Position numbers and translations under genes: made by a program
Assembly: GCF_032362555.1 (NCBI RefSeq)
Contig: NC_083506.1
Coordinates: 9,781,501-9,845,500, forward strand
Origin: Amyelois transitella
Lineage: Eukaryota > Arthropoda > Insecta > Lepidoptera > Pyralidae
Length of the DNA stretch: 64,000 bases
Reading direction: 5' to 3'
Shown: piece after piece, positions 60,923 through 64,000 of the stretch
Position numbering within the stretch: the first letter of the stretch is position 1
How the letters are laid out: every line of letters begins with the position of its first letter
Notes under the pieces: generated by a model
What the model saw: only the letters and a program-made list of their open reading frames with translations
What the model was told of the DNA's origin: nothing
Databases searched by the model: none

Positions 60923-61327
60923 CTTGTAATAAAAGAAATCTGCTCCATTGTTTTAAGTAGTTGCAGTTCTACGTAACAGAAATGCAAGTTACCTATAACA
61001 TCTACAAATCTTTCAAATGTATCTATAAAAAATAATAATGATCAATATATCATTCTGAATAAAACCAACTACAAATCACCAGTTATAAATTATAGTTATA
61101 TTAGTTATCAATCGCAGTAGATTAACGCGATATTAGTCTTACCTAATAATTTTAGTGAATCATAAATTTTTACAAACCCTTCAATAAGGAAATGAGCAAA
61201 CAATATGAATTATCATTTGAGTGAGTTTTCTTAAAACGACATACAAAATTATGAATATGAGATGAGTCGATTTTTACAAAGTGGCTGAATTATTCGAAAT
61301 ACATTATAAAAATCACATGAATGTCGG

Positions 61328-61519
61328 AAAAGGCCACTAAGGGAAAGGCCAATAAACTTGGGATTGTTGACATCTTGTAGGCAATGGGCAAGCAACCTGT
61401 CACTATGTGAATCTCAATTCAATCATGAAGCCATATAGCTGAACGTGGCTTTTCAGTATTTTCAAGACTGCTAGCCCTGTCTACCGTGCAAGGGAAATAG
61501 ACGTGATTAATGTATGTAC
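61328..61519 (-). repeat. CATA-ended interspersed repeat, minus-strand copy
   Basis: GGCCACTAAGGGAAAGGCC, AAACTTGGGATTGTTGAC, CAACCTGTCACTATGTG, CATATAGCTGAACGTGGC, CTGTCTACCGTGCAAGGG and AGACGTGATTAATGTATGTA. Confidence 0.72.
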
Positions 61520-61747
61520 CTATGGCTGAATTATTCGATAACCTCTGCATCTCACTGCTTCATAAGAACTGACCCTTTAGATCTCTTAACAATGGACTCT
61601 TTAGTAGAAGATTAAATTTTCTATGGCTTATATAGATATGCATCGCTAAAACGCTATCTTTACTCGCCAGCAATCACGCTACGTAATCATTGATAACATT
61701 TCCCAGCCGCAGTATTTAGTGTTAACCGAGTGGAGTGTGTCGACAAA

Positions 61748-63153
61748 ATGGGAGCCGCCAAAAAATACCTTAACAACCAGTTTATGGCGCGAAAGTTCTT
61801 CCTAGAAAACGAAGAGGCGTCAGAATTCTACCTTTGCTCATTACAGAGCAATCGCTCCTCGGTACCACTTCTTCTTATAAGAATCGTGATATTCCTAGGA
61901 TGTCTAGGAATAGTTCTGGCGTCCGGGATTCTCACCGGTCAGGCCATAGACGCTAAATACTGGCCCATTTATCTTACGCATTGGGGGATCTTATTGAATA
62001 CAGTGTGTGCCTTTTTAGCATGCTGCGTGTCTATTGCAGCATATGCTCAGGGAGGTATAGGTAAGTTTACAATTGTTAAAAGTATTGTATTTAATTAATT
62101 CTTATGTAAAATATCACATACATAGTTACATACCTGTCTGGAGCCAACTCCGAGCATCTAACAGTTCGGAATTCCACGGAAAAAGGTACATGACATTCTA
62201 GCAGTCATACCAAACCTGACCTGGACCTCATGGCCCGAAGCATAGCTTACTATGCTTATAATATCCAATATTTTCTTCATAAATAAATTTATTATATATA
62301 ATAATAAATCCTGTTTGTCTCAAAACCAACTTGAAATATACAGGTAGTATTGATAGTATATACATATATTTAAGCTGATTGACCGATAAGCGTACCATTA
62401 TGTATTGGTAAGTATAGGTACTCATTTAAAACAGATAAAATAAGAAGTAGTATTACTGCTCTCACAAAATAGTGGTATTACCTTAGTCTGTTTCGTTCTT
62501 TGTACAGAGCGTGCGAAATGAGATAAGGAAGCTGAAAGGTAATCCTTGTTTCGACGTGATGTAAGCAACGTCAAAGCTTATTTAAATAATAAAAATTATG
62601 CAGTACGAGTATTAATGAATACCGCACCCATTATTCGTAAAATAAGTATTCTTTAAGAGAGTTTCATGATGATAAGAGAACATTGTTAGATAACATACTT
62701 CTTCTATCTCCTGATTCTGTCTTTTAATTGCGTTTCCCCGCTTAAGGCCGTAACTGGGTCTTACGCCGGAGTAAAATGCCTGTAAAATATTTTCATAAAG
62801 GACACTTACTTACAGTATCTCCTAAGAAACAAGGAAGTATCTGTAAGATCATCGGTAGATTTTGTAGCAAATCAAGAATGGGTGCGCTGTCAGAGTAAGC
62901 AAACGCGAGAGCAGCGGACGAGTTGCCATGATTCGGCTCGTATACCCGGAAGGTTGGTAGAGCCAGGGTAGTGGTGGGATAGATACTCACTTCTACATAT
63001 TAAGAGAGAATTCTCAGAACACCCTCTTACCTGTTACAGACGCGACATTCGGCCTGCCGTGGTACGTGAAGGCGTACTGGTTCAGCTTCAACGCAGCAGT
63101 TCCGATCGCGTTCTTCATTACAGCGTTCTACTACGCCTTCTTATCTTCTATGG
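61748..63153 (+). CDS. Rolling stone-like membrane protein (rost gene D), 3' exons outside the window
   Basis: Exon 1 is 61748-62060: MGAAKKYLNNQFMARKFF, then ASEFYLCSLQSNRSSVPLLL, helices LIRIVIFLGCLGIVLASGIL and YLTHWGILLNTVCAFLACCV. Exon 2 is 63040-63153: DATFGLPWYVKAYWFSFNA and AVPIAFFITAFYYAFLSSM. Both junctions are phase 1, as in gene B/C. The donor GTAAGG at 63154 has no partner in the remaining 0.85 kb, so the later exons (the HG.N....E....P and YP..DW segments) should lie right of the window. The start is the ATG at 61748; an upstream in-frame GTG is not used. Exon 1 resembles rost first exon C most closely. Confidence 0.85.
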
Positions 63154-64000
63154 GTAAGGAATATAGGCAGGACACATACTTTCTCATGAATAATACATAC
63201 ACAGTACATACATAACTATGACAGAGCCAACAGTCTTAAAAAAAACTTAAAGTCTGCGTTGATGGAATTGAGACACAAATTGAGTCATTTTGATTGCTAT
63301 CTTTGATTATAAAAGCACGCAGATAGTAATGTGCCTTTTTTAATTTGCTTGGAGCCTGTGAGATTTGTCTTTTCTAGAAATGTAGTAGATATTCATCATT
63401 GCTGTGTAACTTTGCTCGTGTGGCAAGCTCATTATGCAGCAGGGGATAACTACACGCTGATAGAAGAGGCTTCTTTTTTTAAAGCTATGTCACTTCGAGC
63501 ATTTTTCAAAAGAGTTTTGAGGTTTAAAAAAAGGTTAGATCCTAAAGGTTAAAGTCTATTTCTGCTACCTTTGTTATTATTTTGCAATTAACAAATCTTT
63601 AAAATTACATTCTTGGTTCTGTTTTTATTAAAAGGTTTAAAAAAAAGTGAATTAATCTAGGTATTAAATGAATTCCGTGTTTGCAGTATTGTATATTTTA
63701 CTCTATAATGCATATATTTCAAATTATATGGATGCACTTCAAGTTTGGGGTAAAATTTTCACACAAAATCTCTCTCTTTTCCTTGATATAACAATAATAT
63801 TCATATGATTATATGATATCTACTTAATTGAAAATTGAATGATTAAAGTGAATTATGCAAAAAAAATATTTGAGATAATATTCATAACTTATGATTAGAC
63901 AGTTTTTATATGGTTGATTTTGTTATGATGATACTAATTCTGATAACGAAATACTTAAAAGGTAGATAAATAATCGAATCGCAATTTCTGAATACAGAGG
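63154..64000. other. Start of rost gene D intron 2
   Basis: Intronic sequence with a diverged plus-strand CATA-ended fragment (about 63200-63300: CAGTACATACATAACTATGA, CAGAGCCAACAGTCTTAAA). The short open frame at about 63331-63552 has no splice logic or rost resemblance. Confidence 0.5.

Larger units (their letters stand above)
59910..61700. other. Intergenic stretch before rost gene D
   Basis: AT-rich DNA with no exon on either strand. The only recognisable content is two minus-strand CATA-ended repeats (60771-60922 and 61328-61519). Confidence 0.45.

Noticed and set aside
63331..63552. 73-codon open frame in rost gene D intron 2
   Set aside because: It starts from a non-ATG codon, has no splice sites of the right phase and does not resemble any rost segment.
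1..64000. CRISPR arrays, operons, ribosome binding sites or prophage
   Set aside because: The window is eukaryotic nuclear DNA with spliced genes. The repeats are dispersed or microsatellite, not regularly spaced with unique spacers.

Overview
The window looks like nuclear DNA of a moth or butterfly (Lepidoptera). It is AT-rich, and its genes are split into short exons with GT-AG introns. The intergenic and intronic DNA is full of repeats of lepidopteran type: a tRNA-derived SINE, a LINE 3' end, decayed retroelement tails, and a very abundant ~270-bp family ending in CATA microsatellite. The order and the species cannot be fixed from this sequence alone. All exon structures below were assembled by hand from splice sites, reading phase and family resemblance.

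Layout. (1) 552-16532, minus strand: 16 exons of a voltage-gated calcium channel alpha-2/delta subunit. They run from a signal peptide exon (16456-16532) through the VWA domain with an intact DVSGS metal site to the Cache-type repeats. The C-terminus lies beyond base 1. A CpG-rich island at about 16840-17015 is the likely promoter. (2) 17-32.6 kb: mostly gene-free, with repeats, a LINE 3' end and a cluster of GC-rich segments at 24.36-25.35 kb that may contain unassigned first exons. (3) 32.6-64 kb, plus strand: a tandem array of rolling stone (rost)-like multi-pass membrane protein genes. Gene A is complete (five exons, 32649-36932). Gene B/C (47425-58423) has two candidate first coding exons, both ending in phase 1, in front of one shared set of three exons. 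Gene D (61748 to the window end) is truncated on the right.

Two DNA transposons lie in or near the second rost gene. A 4.1-kb pogo/Tigger-like element (52536-56664) sits in its last intron. It has 24-bp inverted ends, a TA duplication, clustered GTCGATAACTGG-like motifs near both ends, and a transposase that has lost most of its catalytic domain. A ~1.04-kb element (58866-59906) follows the gene. It has 16-bp inverted ends and carries a frameshifted THAP-domain gene.

The most interesting points are the alternative first exons of the second rost gene, local tandem duplications inside two rost genes (a decayed copy of exon 1 in gene A, and a duplicated stop-codon region in gene B/C), the subterminal motif clusters of the pogo-like element, and copies of the CATA-ended repeat lying about 21 bases upstream of 3' splice sites in two different genes.
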